From positions 1-64,000 of the forward strand of contig JAZDFC010000092.1 in assembly GCA_043808235.1 (NCBI GenBank): a stretch of 64,000 nt of DNA, written 5' to 3'. The DNA is from JAZDFC01 sp043808235. Its GTDB lineage: Bacteria; Bacteroidota; Ignavibacteria; Ignavibacteriales; Melioribacteraceae. Below, in pieces: positions 35,601 to 45,400 of this stretch. Within the stretch, counting starts at the first letter, position 1. Every line of letters begins with the position of its first letter. The translations under genes and the position numbers were made by a program. The notes under the pieces were generated by a model, which was not told where the DNA came from, did no database searches, and saw only the letters and a program-made list of their open reading frames with translations.

Positions 35601-36120
35601 AGGATTGGTCTATTCTTTCAACCAATTACGCGAAGAAATAAAAATGTTGAAAGAAAATATATTTAGAATGTTTTCCACTGTGCCTGAAGATGTAATAAAA
35701 GAATTATCAAAGGAATTCACAGTGATTCTGGAAAGAAAAAACATAATATTGAATAAGTACAAAGAGTACGACGATGAAAAAAAGGTATTGATTAAAAACT
35801 ATGATCTTGCGATTGTGCTTGATAATTGTCTGCAAAATTCAATTCGCGCTCTTACCAATGGTGTAAATCCCAAAATTGAAATAAAGCTGAAAAACAGATC
35901 ACCAAAAATTTTTTTAGAAGTAACCGACAACGGTAGTGGAATTCCTAAAGAATTATGGGATAAAATTTTTGAGCAGGGTTATTCGGCAAGCGGCAGTACC
36001 GGAAGCGGTCTTCACAATTCGAAGAAAATTCTTGAAAAATATAACGGAAGAATTTTTGTGAAAGAAAGTGAACCAAATAAAGGAACAACGATTTCAATTG
36101 AATTAAATGAAGGCGTTTAA
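32602..36120 (+). CDS. Histidine kinase with CRTAC1-like ectodomain (propeller, FG-GAP repeats, ASPIC/UnbV)
   Basis: 1172 residues. Signal peptide (TISILLFIGLLTLIHAQ); propeller-like region about 25-310 (WEKLDSPVNRNCILIYGE). About six FG-GAP/VCBS calcium-binding repeats follow at 320-690 (FFDSNNDHMPDLFV, DFNNDGSNDWLI, DYDNDGDLDIFT, DFNNDGFIDLFL, DIDCDGDIDIYG). An ASPIC/UnbV-like block spans 695-785 (NKNAIGTKVSVF, RIAHFGLPN, FYNGDTKTFTNVKTGQTLIV). Three membrane helices lie at about 793-880. The cytoplasmic part is a helical region and a HATPase (LDNCLQNSIRAL near 1074, DNGSGIPKELW, GSTGSGLHNSKKI). No standard H-box is visible; FTHGEWAL (His near 907) is the best candidate. It overlaps the regulator gene at 36122, so the two are a two-component pair. 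Confidence 0.85.
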   Translation: MKASTISILLFIGLLTLIHAQKKYVVWEKLDSPVNRNCILIYGESKNNFWILDEPGILYHLVKGKWNLYPLPGKQYLTNLRVAILGSENFILTGIDTEWRTHIFRFENSKWYKDQLIIDNPVTKIISYGEELIFFTGDWATFYKWQNRKWEKIKTPFINHINSFGTKDTTIWLTVRGGGIYSFKNNKFTKFEIEDNIKSDFYGLSLNEGGEVTFTIATGIVYKFDGNKFIRDVSANLNINSLVIERSINSYQLNPKYISFSSPELLVPRGLIIKEFIELSNKSILLVTKNNDLYIGKTIDHNYFCDLAVTYHIEGHNDSHSTGAAFFDSNNDHMPDLFVLNSNPLEYSEFYQNRNSLPFVDITTDKGLSNTTQIENFTIGELNNDSFNDFVIMNDSQFGSEIKIFLSDTNGKLLLDEVFCAPKGFEQKPLTNLWLGDFFKSGNLDIDITSYYGPDITKGGQFIIRNSGLTGMCELDSNYFQMTRGWNAQSIFMDFNNDGSNDWLIINQWQQLRLFFQNKDDDMSFEKPIKFGDASSAVQGAFAFDYDNDGDLDIFTSSDKELISVYRNDGNGNFIDVDSQLGLSEYNTKKYPPSIFRSMNCSDFNNDGFIDLFLTANEHGNPRNYFWINDSAKNFIEMSKEYLIDQPYVKGSITGDIDCDGDIDIYGFKDGLNVLWNNFRDDKDYLAVIPVGVKSNKNAIGTKVSVFRTGSGFNKKELIGYRQIGSDDYGKNQLNQRIAHFGLPNTLMVDLKIEFYNGDTKTFTNVKTGQTLIVYELEGFSAFIYKLPGNTVRFLLSTQNQLYVLTIFVSLIILFIGTRSGIKKYKWSPSTSLSIVIINISLFWIIILLTLDAKNYFIKYLLPFAILFSGIALPHFIFLTSRKYSFSGKSKEEIEEYLFTNLMQFTHGEWALRNIGGLQLLIQNYNPQIDNREKFYHLIADRIKTYYELTLPLIRKIIETLEILKMDKGTISALRQTSKNILHSIDKILKDDSTDIDIQKGLVYSFNQLREEIKMLKENIFRMFSTVPEDVIKELSKEFTVILERKNIILNKYKEYDDEKKVLIKNYDLAIVLDNCLQNSIRALTNGVNPKIEIKLKNRSPKIFLEVTDNGSGIPKELWDKIFEQGYSASGSTGSGLHNSKKILEKYNGRIFVKESEPNKGTTISIELNEGV

Positions 36121-36121
36121 T

Positions 36122-37501
36122 ATGAAACCGATACTTTTGATAATTGACGACGACAAACAATTTGCCGATGAATTTCAATATTTACTTGAAAAAGATTTTG
36201 AATGTGTGCACGCATACAATTCAAACGAAAGCATAAATATTATAAAAAGCCATTCAGTTGATGTAATCCTTCTCGATTTAATGCTAGGAAAAGAAAATGG
36301 TATCGATATTTTAAAAGAGATAAAAAAAATTGAAGAGGATATTCCTGTAATAATGATTACCGAATATGCTTCGATACCGACTGCAATTGAAGCTATGAAA
36401 CTCGGTGCGGAAGATTACATTTCAAAAACACCCGATCTTAACGAACTAAAAATAATTATCGAAAAATCGATCAAACAAAAATCTTACAGACTAAAAACAA
36501 AAGTATTGACCGATGAGATCAAAAAACCATACAATAAAATTGTAGGTGTTAGTAAGGCAATTGAAAATCTCAAAGAAAAGATAAATTTAATTGCTGCAAA
36601 CGACAGCACGGTTTTAATTACAGGCGAGAGCGGAACAGGCAAAGAATTGGTAGCCCGGCAAATACACGAACTAAGCGATAGAAAAAATGAATTATTCGTT
36701 GCCGTGAACTGCGGAGCAATCCCGGTTAATTTAATAGAGAGTGAATTATTCGGTCATGAACAAGGCGCTTTTACCGGCGCCATAAAAAAGAGCATCGGTA
36801 AATTTGAAGCCGCTTCGGGCGGAACAATATTTCTTGATGAAATTTCGGAATTAGAACCCGATGCGCAGGTTAAATTGATGAGAGTGCTTCAGGAAAAAGA
36901 ATTTAATCGGCTTGGAGGGAATAAAACAATAAAAACCAATGCGCGGGTTATTGCCGCTACGAATAAAAATTTGTTCCAACTTGTAAACACAGGAAAATTT
37001 AGAGAAGATCTATACTACCGATTGGATGTATTCCCGATTGAGTTACCGCCATTGAGGGAAAGGAAAGAAGATATTCCGGAATTGATCAGACATTTTTCTA
37101 AAAGTATCAGCCTGGAATTGAATAAAAAACCTCCGACATTTAATGATGAGAGTGTTGCTCTTTTTATAAAATACGAATGGCCGGGGAATATACGTGAATT
37201 AATAAATTATATTACACGGGCAATTATTTTGTGCAGGGGAGAAAAAATAACACCTGAATTTTTGAGTCAGCCGTTGCTGAAAGTGCAAAACGAAGTTGAA
37301 TTAAAAGAAGAAATATCACTCAAATGGGAAGAAATGGACATACAGCGTAAACATGCCGCCGAATCAGCTTCTCGGAAAATTGAAGCGGCTTATGTTAAAA
37401 AATTAATGGAACACTTCAACGGCAATATTACAAAAGCAGCTGAATATTCAGGAATTAATAGAACCAATTTGCATAAGCTGATAAAACGCTGCGGATACTG
37501 A
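36122..37501 (+). CDS. NtrC-family sigma-54 response regulator
   Basis: 459 residues from the ATG at 36122, with GAAGGCG about eight bases upstream; an earlier in-frame ATG at 36107 lies inside the kinase gene. The receiver (about 3-118) has LLIIDDDKQ and LLDLMLGKENG. The AAA+ domain (about 135-360) has Walker A GESGTGKE, GAFTGA (sigma-54 contact loop, near 214), the Walker B-type FLDEI, and YYRLDVFPIELPPLRER. A Fis-type HTH closes the protein (AAEYSGINRTNLHKLIKRCG). It should activate sigma-54 promoters after phosphorylation by the adjacent kinase. I could not identify a -24/-12 site in the neighbouring gaps by eye. Confidence 0.93.
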   Translation: MKPILLIIDDDKQFADEFQYLLEKDFECVHAYNSNESINIIKSHSVDVILLDLMLGKENGIDILKEIKKIEEDIPVIMITEYASIPTAIEAMKLGAEDYISKTPDLNELKIIIEKSIKQKSYRLKTKVLTDEIKKPYNKIVGVSKAIENLKEKINLIAANDSTVLITGESGTGKELVARQIHELSDRKNELFVAVNCGAIPVNLIESELFGHEQGAFTGAIKKSIGKFEAASGGTIFLDEISELEPDAQVKLMRVLQEKEFNRLGGNKTIKTNARVIAATNKNLFQLVNTGKFREDLYYRLDVFPIELPPLRERKEDIPELIRHFSKSISLELNKKPPTFNDESVALFIKYEWPGNIRELINYITRAIILCRGEKITPEFLSQPLLKVQNEVELKEEISLKWEEMDIQRKHAAESASRKIEAAYVKKLMEHFNGNITKAAEYSGINRTNLHKLIKRCGY

Positions 37502-37562
37502 ATCTAAAAAATTATCTACGTAAAAATATTATCGGATATTCTATACTTCCTTTCTCTTATAA

Positions 37563-40067
37563 TTATTTAAGCAGCAAGAGTTTTTTTGCTGAGGAAAAAC
37601 TTCCGGCAGTTAATTTGTAAAAATATACACCGCTTGCAAGATGCGATGCGTCAAACTCAACTTCATAATATCCCGGCTCTTTTCGTTCATTAACAAGAGT
37701 CGCGATTTCGTTACCGAGTATATCATAAACTCGTAAAGATGCCATAACATGTCCCGATCTGTCGGGATATGGTGTCTCTACACCAGACGGGATTGAGTAT
37801 TTTATTCTCGTTGTAGGATTAAACGGATTGGGATAATTCTGACTCAAATAGAATTCGTGAATAACCTCTTCATCCTCAACCGAAACGGGAGTTTGTACTG
37901 TAAAAACCGCATCGCTTTCATCAATGTTTGTTGCATCATTTACATCAGTGAGTTTTACCAAACAATTTACCGAAGGAGTATTAGGAACTGTCCACGCAAA
38001 TGAACTTCCATCAGCGCCTGTTTGAGCGATTATCTCAATCCAATTTGTTCCGTTATTAGTAGAATATTCGATTTTGATATTTTCTATTCCGCTGCTTTCC
38101 CATTCAATATTAAATACTGAACCTGCATCAACTATCTCACCGCCATTGGGCTTAGTAAGTTTTATTCCGGGCATCTGCAAGAATTCAACATCGTTTGTTC
38201 CCATAAGCGGGATAGCGAGAACATTGTTTTCAGTATCGTAAAAAATATCGGCAGGGCCGGCTAAATCTTCGAAAATTAATTCGGGTCCGATTGTGAAATC
38301 TTGATTGAATTTATAAACGGCAGCTTCGCCCCACGCAGAAATATAAAAATTACCTTTTGTATCGGTGGTTATCCCGTCAAGAAAATTGAGATTGGTAATA
38401 AGGATATCTGTAATTACCGCGGTTGTTAAATCGACCGCTCTTATTGGTGCATTCGCAGCCCAGCATAAAACAATCAGTCGATTATTTGCTTCATCAACGT
38501 AAAGTCCGTTTGGATTATCAGTGCCCATGTCTGCAAACATTGAAACGGAATGAGTAGCGGCATCGAGTTTATAAACTTTATGCCCTCCGTCATCCGATAC
38601 AAAAATATTTCCATCAGAGTCGACGGCGATATCATTCAAAAATAATGAACCGGCAATAGGGTAAGTAGCTGAATTGGTTCCGGATAATATATCGAAAACT
38701 TTAACACCCTCGTCACAAGCGGCATATAATTGACTGTTATAAATTGTAATGCCTCGAATCGATGTCGACGCATGTTCGTTGAAATATGTAAAGTAGCCGC
38801 TGCTGAATTTGGTTATTAGTTTTCCATCACCTGCATTTGAAATAATATACCAGTTGTTTTCATAATCGTAAACCACACTTTCAGGGGAATTATAAATCAA
38901 TTCGGATATGGAAGAGAACTGAAGCACCCTGTTGTTCTCTTCATCGGTGATAATTAACTTGTTGCCAAAATTATCAATTACAGCGCCGTTAGGAAAGCTA
39001 AAGATATTTTGCTGTGCATTTGGTGTGGTGTTTGAAAAATCAACCTGACCTAAAACATGATTGGCATTGGCTCCATTTCCTTTCGACATTGCATCGTAAA
39101 AAATTAAACATCTTCTGTTTAGCTGATCCGAAACATATAATCTGCCTGCCCGGTCATGCTCTACTTTGAATGGTTGATTGAGTGTGCTCTGACCAGCAGC
39201 CCCGCCTTTATTGGGCTCTCCCGAAGTATAGTTATCCTGGCCCAAAACGCCGTCAGCATTAGCGCCGTTTGCTTTTTGAAGGGCATCCTTGAATCTGATT
39301 ACCCTGTTATTCGCCATATCAGCGACAAATAAATTTCCTTCGAAATTAGATACTCCGCTTGGTCCCATCATTCCGGACTGAGATGTAGCGGGGAAAGAAT
39401 TAGTAAAATTAGTCTGACCAAGAACTCCATCGGCATTCGCGCCATTGCTTTTATTACTTGCATTATCAAATCTTAATATCCGGTTGTTTGACATATCCGC
39501 AACCCAAAGATTTCCGTTCCAGTCAAAAGTGATATCGTAAGGGCTAAAAAATTTATTTTGGACTGTTCCGGGAGCGCTCGAAGTAAAATCTGGCTGCCCT
39601 AAAACAACATCGGCATTTGGACCATTACTATTTAACGAAGCGGCATCACTAAATTTTAGGATACGATGGTTGGCTTGATCGCATATCCAAAGCGCCCCAC
39701 TATATACAGCAACCGCGGTTGGATAGAAAAGAGTATTTGCAGCTGTTGTTCCGTTTCTGTTGGGACCATTCGATGTCATATCCGGTTGACCGAAAACCAG
39801 GTCGGCTGCAGGTTGGTTACCGGTAATTGGATAATTGAAACGTAGCACTCGATGGTTTACAAGGTCAACGACATACATTTTCCCATGATCAATATCGAGT
39901 GATACATCATACGGAAGATCGAAGGAAGATGCAGAAACTCCTGCTGTGTTTGTTTGAAAATCGGGCTGTCCTATAACATATTCGGCATCCATTCCATTAG
40001 TCCACTGAGCAAAAATTTGAATTGTTGAAATAAAACAAATTAGAATGGCGAGTGATAACTTTTTCAT
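37563..40067 (-). CDS. T9SS cargo with NHL-repeat propeller
   Basis: 834 residues, signal peptide ending QIFAQ. Residues about 30-340 contain six blades of about 55 residues with the repeated phrases VLGQPDF/VLGQTNF, NG(A/P)NADG and NNRVLRF, the NHL pattern. A second propeller set follows at 380-640 (DNNGNIFVSDDGGHKVYKLD-like). An Ig-like GGEIVDAGSVFNIEWES block comes at about 645-735, then the T9SS sorting domain (about 748-834, AKKLLLLK). It is the last gene of a six-gene minus-strand operon that begins at 50833, and is convergent with the NtrC regulator. The sorting domain contains the nested 49-bp palindrome. Confidence 0.87.
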   Translation of the reverse strand: MKKLSLAILICFISTIQIFAQWTNGMDAEYVIGQPDFQTNTAGVSASSFDLPYDVSLDIDHGKMYVVDLVNHRVLRFNYPITGNQPAADLVFGQPDMTSNGPNRNGTTAANTLFYPTAVAVYSGALWICDQANHRILKFSDAASLNSNGPNADVVLGQPDFTSSAPGTVQNKFFSPYDITFDWNGNLWVADMSNNRILRFDNASNKSNGANADGVLGQTNFTNSFPATSQSGMMGPSGVSNFEGNLFVADMANNRVIRFKDALQKANGANADGVLGQDNYTSGEPNKGGAAGQSTLNQPFKVEHDRAGRLYVSDQLNRRCLIFYDAMSKGNGANANHVLGQVDFSNTTPNAQQNIFSFPNGAVIDNFGNKLIITDEENNRVLQFSSISELIYNSPESVVYDYENNWYIISNAGDGKLITKFSSGYFTYFNEHASTSIRGITIYNSQLYAACDEGVKVFDILSGTNSATYPIAGSLFLNDIAVDSDGNIFVSDDGGHKVYKLDAATHSVSMFADMGTDNPNGLYVDEANNRLIVLCWAANAPIRAVDLTTAVITDILITNLNFLDGITTDTKGNFYISAWGEAAVYKFNQDFTIGPELIFEDLAGPADIFYDTENNVLAIPLMGTNDVEFLQMPGIKLTKPNGGEIVDAGSVFNIEWESSGIENIKIEYSTNNGTNWIEIIAQTGADGSSFAWTVPNTPSVNCLVKLTDVNDATNIDESDAVFTVQTPVSVEDEEVIHEFYLSQNYPNPFNPTTRIKYSIPSGVETPYPDRSGHVMASLRVYDILGNEIATLVNERKEPGYYEVEFDASHLASGVYFYKLTAGSFSSAKKLLLLK
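37733..37781. repeat. 49-bp coding palindrome with a different 21-bp centre, copy 7
   Basis: Halves GTAAAGATGCCATA (37733-37746) and TATGGTGTCTCTAC (37768-37781) are a slightly decayed 28-bp element. The centre (37747-37767, 21 bp) contains its own perfect hairpin TCCCGATCTGTCGGGA (37752-37767) preceded by ACATG. Translation: VETPY, then seven inserted residues PDRSGHV, then MASL. Confidence 0.93.
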
Positions 40068-40093
40068 TTTGACCTCTGATTTAAGAGTAACAT

Positions 40094-42442
40094 TTATTTT
40101 AATAGTAAAAGTTTTTTTGTCGCTATGAAATTACCAGCTGCTAATTTATAAAAATAAATTCCCGAAGCCAATCCGCTTGCGTTGAATTCGATAGAATAGT
40201 AACCAGGCTTCTGCTCTTTGTTTACAAGCGTTGTTACTTCCTGCCCGAGGATGTTGTAAATCTTTAACGTAACGTGTTGTAACCCACCCCTAAATCCCCT
40301 CCCGTGGAGGGTACTTTCAAATGCATGGATGGAGTATTTTATTGTTGTTGTTGGGTTAAACGGATTGGGGTAGTTTTGATATAGCTCAAATTCATCCGGT
40401 ATATTTGTGTTGTCGCTTATTATTTGAGGTTGCTGTCTATTAGCCTTTAAATTTTTCATTCCAGAACTCGATTGCGCTAATGCAATAAATATAGAGGGAA
40501 AAATTAAATTCTCTTTGTTTAAAACAGGTTGTTTCGATAAAGTCAAAGGAAGGTAGGCTTTGATATTATAAAAGTCCGATGCATCTTCGTATGTTGCGCC
40601 AGCGGCGAATTCATTAGTTGCCGGTAAATATACATAGGATAGTACCTTGTTTTTTACAATTAAAAAAATCAAACCGCCAACCATATCCATTACTTTAGAA
40701 TAATCATTTACCGAGGCAACTTCGTCAGCAACTTTTTCTGTTTTCAATAAAGTCGGAGGTCGAACACTCACCTCGAACGCCGATAAATATGTTGAAGCGC
40801 CGTCGGTGGAACTTACAATAAAACAACTACCGTCGTTATCGATGTTCATGGCTGTTGATTCCATTGTAATATTATCGAGGATAGTCGGATTAGTTACGTC
40901 CGAAATATTTAAAGTTGTTATACCATTTTCATGTGCAACATAAAATAATAGATTATCCTGACAAATCGAAACGGCATGCGCACCCAGGTCAACTTGAGAC
41001 AATGCCTTCCTTGGCGGGTGGCCTCTGGGATATTCATCATCGGTACGCGAGAATATTTCGAGATTGTTTCCACATAGTGCATAGCAGTAAAGCGAGTTAA
41101 ACACCATGTCAATAAAATTTGCCTGGACTACTGAAGTTGATACATAATACCCGACTTCAGTAGTGAGATTATCCACATCGAAGATGTGCAAACCAAAAGA
41201 TCTATCAGTGATGAAACATTGATCCTCATACATAAAAACTCTTTCAGCGGTTGGTAATTCGCCGTAGCTCATAAGTACAGGTTTAGCTGGATCGGTAATA
41301 TCATACGAATAAATACCATCGCCAACTATCACCATTCGATTGTTATTCATTTCCTGATCGAAAACCATTCTTGGGGAAATATAAGTTGTTGAAAGTTGTA
41401 TGTTAGTATATGAAGTAATATCGATGGTGCCGAATTGACCGTCGTTCGTATAATAAAGCTTATTTCCGTCAACTCCGCCTATTGTAAAATTCCATTGACT
41501 CATATCGCTGAAAGTAGCTTGACCCAATACATCCGTTTCCAATCCGACATCATGATGAGTTATATCTATAATGATAACATTTTTACTGTCGCGAGCGAAT
41601 AGTCTATCTCCTCGAACTAGTATTTGATCAAAATCGATTAATGAAGTAAAAGCTTCTTTAAAAATTGTTGATATATCGCTTTGAAGCAATATCTTCAGTC
41701 CATCATTGCCGGTTCCGCTTTTACAACCCACATAGATATAAACATCATCGAATCCAACCGAGGTAGCATTTTCAATATCTATAGATCCCGCCTCTACGGG
41801 ATTAGTTTTATTTGTGACATCAAGAGCAACAAGTTTTCCAATATTATTAAAGGTTCCAACGATGAAAATTGTGTTACCCGAAATTGCGAAATCAAGAATA
41901 TTAGCATTAACTGGATTGTATACGCCGATAGGTTCGTTTGAATTTGGCCCGGTTGTCCAATCGAGAATATGAATCATTGACGGCTTGTAATCTGAATTTA
42001 GCTCTGTTATGTAAAGATAATCCCCGTCCAAATCGACACGGTCAATTCCATTCCCGCCTGATAAAGTATATTTGAAATTATCAACCGTTGCCGATTCCGA
42101 ACCGGTAAGAAATGTGGTCACATAGTCGCTCATTGTTCCGCAGACTAATCGACCGTTATTGTAATCAATACTAAACGCTTCCTCCAGAATTGGGACAGAA
42201 TAAGTAATACCAATAGCACCGTTTAAATGCGCGTTATGAACAACGTTTCCCTGCGGAAAAAATACATTTCCATTTCCATCGTCTTTGGCGCAATTAATAA
42301 ATCCGCCGATATGATCGAGTGGAACGATTGAAGTTGGAAGTTCATCGATACTTCCGCAAATTGAAAAATTAGGCTGTTCGGTTTGAGTAAAAAGAGTGGA
42401 TGACAAAACAAACAATACAATAAAAGTAAAAATCGTTTTCAT
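40094..42442 (-). CDS. T9SS cargo, SICGSIDELP-type paralogue 2 (short form)
   Basis: 782 residues, with signal peptide and the SICGSIDELPTSIVP start shared with the genes at 20407 and 42473. The propeller-like region (residues about 40-640) aligns block for block with the product of 42473 (SIDIENATSVGFDDVYIYVG, NNRMVIVGDGIYSYDITDP, LEIFSRTDDEYPRG). After GMKNLK it passes directly to the linker and T9SS sorting domain (ATKKLLLLK). The about 330-residue domain with RTX-like repeats present in the two longer paralogues is therefore missing. The sorting domain holds a C-rich hairpin repeat instead of the 28-bp palindrome. Confidence 0.83.
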   Translation of the reverse strand: MKTIFTFIVLFVLSSTLFTQTEQPNFSICGSIDELPTSIVPLDHIGGFINCAKDDGNGNVFFPQGNVVHNAHLNGAIGITYSVPILEEAFSIDYNNGRLVCGTMSDYVTTFLTGSESATVDNFKYTLSGGNGIDRVDLDGDYLYITELNSDYKPSMIHILDWTTGPNSNEPIGVYNPVNANILDFAISGNTIFIVGTFNNIGKLVALDVTNKTNPVEAGSIDIENATSVGFDDVYIYVGCKSGTGNDGLKILLQSDISTIFKEAFTSLIDFDQILVRGDRLFARDSKNVIIIDITHHDVGLETDVLGQATFSDMSQWNFTIGGVDGNKLYYTNDGQFGTIDITSYTNIQLSTTYISPRMVFDQEMNNNRMVIVGDGIYSYDITDPAKPVLMSYGELPTAERVFMYEDQCFITDRSFGLHIFDVDNLTTEVGYYVSTSVVQANFIDMVFNSLYCYALCGNNLEIFSRTDDEYPRGHPPRKALSQVDLGAHAVSICQDNLLFYVAHENGITTLNISDVTNPTILDNITMESTAMNIDNDGSCFIVSSTDGASTYLSAFEVSVRPPTLLKTEKVADEVASVNDYSKVMDMVGGLIFLIVKNKVLSYVYLPATNEFAAGATYEDASDFYNIKAYLPLTLSKQPVLNKENLIFPSIFIALAQSSSGMKNLKANRQQPQIISDNTNIPDEFELYQNYPNPFNPTTTIKYSIHAFESTLHGRGFRGGLQHVTLKIYNILGQEVTTLVNKEQKPGYYSIEFNASGLASGIYFYKLAAGNFIATKKLLLLK
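40281..40318. repeat. C-rich hairpin repeat at the palindrome site of the 40094 gene
   Basis: AACCCACCCCTAAATCCCCT continues into CCC, GTG and GAGGG. The core is a 6-bp hairpin CCCTCC/GGAGGG at 40297-40302 and 40306-40311. It occupies the same codons where the other genes have the 28-bp element, after the shared ACGTGTTGT, and is read FESTLHGRGFRGG on the minus strand. Confidence 0.8.
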
Positions 42443-42472
42443 AATTACTCCATAATAAATATTTATAGAGGT

Positions 42473-45400
42473 TTATTTTAATATCATCATCTTCTTCACA
42501 TTGCAAAAATCTTTTATATGAATTCGATAGAAATAAACACCCGAAGCCAATCCGCCTGCATTGAATGTAACCGAATAGTTGCCAGGCTTTTGTTCTTTGT
42601 TTACAAGCGTTGTTACTTCTTGACCAAGTATGTCATAAATTTTTAACGTAACTAAATCCCCCTCGGCTTCGCCGCTTCCCCCTTTAATAAAGGGGGACAA
42701 AGGGGGATTTGATGGTACTGCGTATTTAATTGTTGTTGTTGGATTAAAGGGATTAGGATAGTTCTGGCATAACTTGAATTCTGTTGGAACAGAATATTCT
42801 TCAACATTAACTATTACATCGCCTACAATCACTTGCGAAAAATTAGCATACGTTATTGGTTCATATCCTTCCACAGTAATTGTTGAGCCGTCGTCAACTG
42901 CATTAAGTCCATCGGTATCAAAATAAAGTGTATCGGTTGCTTTGCTTCCACCACCGTCAATGTATCGTGCTGCATCAGCCAAAGGTTTTACGGTTACTAC
43001 ATCAACCCCATCTCCACCAATAAAACATTCTATCTGAGCATTCAGTACTATTCGTAAACCGATATTATCTATAGTTTGGGCAACACCGGGCAAGTCTAAA
43101 TTGATTTTTCGGTTTACAGGATTTTGACCAAAATTAAGTGTATCTGTACCCGATTCATCATCCAGCCCAATGGGATCTTCAGCAGAATTTGATTTGGAAA
43201 CTAATTCACTGTAACTATGATTTTTATTATTGCTAAATGAATTAGCTGGTTGATTAATAAATGTGTCGTCTCCGCTCCCGCCATTTAATTGATCGTTTCC
43301 GCCATAATAAAGATAATCGTTACCGCTGCCGCCGGAGAGATTATCAACGCCGCTACCGCCGATTAGCACATCGTTTCCCAAAGATCCCGTGATTGAAACA
43401 CCCGAATTACCTGCAATAACTTTTTCATTACCTCCTCCGCAATTCACAGTTGTGTTATTTTCGGTTAATGTATTTGGCGGAAGGTTTGGAAAAGTGGTTG
43501 AATTTACATCGCTAAAATCAATTTCGTTTGAATATGATCCATTATCATTAAATTTGATACTAGTTACCTGATCTGCAGGAATTGGATTCCCGGATTCATC
43601 AACCGCACGCTGCCCGTTAATTGTTACATAACCCTGAGAGTCTCTTCCGATCTTAATATCTATATCGTCATCGCTTGCGATAATAAGTTTTCCGCCCGTA
43701 AAGTAAGCGTGTGTTCCACCAAGCATCTGCAATCTTTTTGCGCCATAACTTTGTCGAGCTCCACCGGCATGTCTTTTTTTCTTTCGTTTCTTTTCAGTAT
43801 CATCATATCCATTCTTTATTTTTTTTTCATCATCCGGCGGTGCGTATGCTTTAATATTATCCAATCCATGATCATCGGTATAAATTGGTCCGACTGCAAA
43901 TTCATTACTCTCCGGGATATAAACAAATGATTGTACGGTATTTTGGATTGTCACAAGAATTAATCCATCTATCAGATCCATTACTTTTTGGAAACCGATA
44001 CCCAGCGGAGCGGAATCGGCAATATTTTGTTTTTTAAGAAAGGTTGGAGGATTAGTAACTGCATCATACGCCGAAAGATATGTTGAACCGTTCTCCACAT
44101 TACATACAATATAAAAATTTTCGTCCTTACCGAGACCAGCGGCTCCGGGGATATTAATTGTATTAAATAATGTTGGATCTGTTGGACTCATAACGTTATA
44201 AATTGAAAGACCGTTCTCGTGCGCTACATATAAAAAATTTCCATCTAATAAAACGGAGGAAGCAAATGCGCCAATTTCAGTCCGGGACATAAGTTTTCTC
44301 GGCCATGTGCCTCCCGGATATTCGTCTTCGGTGCGTGAGAATATTTCGAGATTATCATCGCAGATCGCATAGCAATATGCGGAATTAAACGCCATGTCAA
44401 CAAAATTAGCCTGATCCGGTGATTTCGAAACATAGTGCCCGACTTGTGTCCCAAGATTATCAATATCAAAAATGTACATTCCAAAAGTGTTGTTAGCAAC
44501 GAAACATTGATTATCATACATAAAGACTTTTTGCGCGCCATCCAATTCGCCATTACTAATTAGTTGTGGGTCTGCCGGATCGGTAATGTTATATGAATAA
44601 ATCCCGTCGCCAACTAAAACCATCCGATTATTATCCATTTCCAAATCCCAAACCACCCTCGGAGAAATAAATTTGCCGGCTAAAAAAATCTGTGCTAATG
44701 AGGTAATATCAATAATTCCGAATTGACCGCTGTCCGTAAAGTAAAGATTATTACCTACTACACCACCAATCGTAAAACTCCATTGACTAAAATCCGTAAA
44801 GCCAGCCTGACCTAAAACCACGGGTTCAACACCTGTATCGTAATGAGTAATATTTATAACAATAAGATTTATTCCGTCGCGGACGAACATCCGGTTGCCC
44901 TGGATAAATATTTGATCGAAATCGATTAACGACCTGAATACATCCCTAAATACAGTCGCAATATTACTGCGGAGAAATACTCTTAGTCCGTCATTGCCTG
45001 TTTGGCTTTTACATCCCACAAAAACATATACATCATCAAATCCAACCGAGGTTGCATTTTCGATATCAACTGAAGCTGCTTCAACCGGATTATTTTTATT
45101 TGTAACATCCAGCACCACAAGTTTATCAACGCCATCAAACTTGCCGACTATGAATATTGTATTACCATCAATTTTAAAATCTTTGATCTCTGTATTGGTA
45201 GGATGGTAGGAACCAATTGGCTCATTTGAATTAGGTCCGTTTGTCCAGTCAAGTATATGAATCATATCGGGATAGTAATTCGAATTCATTTCAAGTATAT
45301 ATAGATAATCCGCATCAAGATCAACGCGGTCTATACCGATGCCGCCTGAAAGATTGTATTGGAAATTTTCGACGAAAGCCGAAGACGAACCGGGAAGGAA

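Noticed and set aside
36107..36121. Upstream ATG as start of the NtrC-type regulator
   Set aside because: The ATG at 36122 has the better-spaced GAAGGCG and begins directly at the receiver fold (MKPILLIIDDD).
43260..43400. RTX repeats as a CRISPR-like or tandem DNA array
   Set aside because: Repetition is at codon level (GGSGxD) with variable DNA, explained by the protein.
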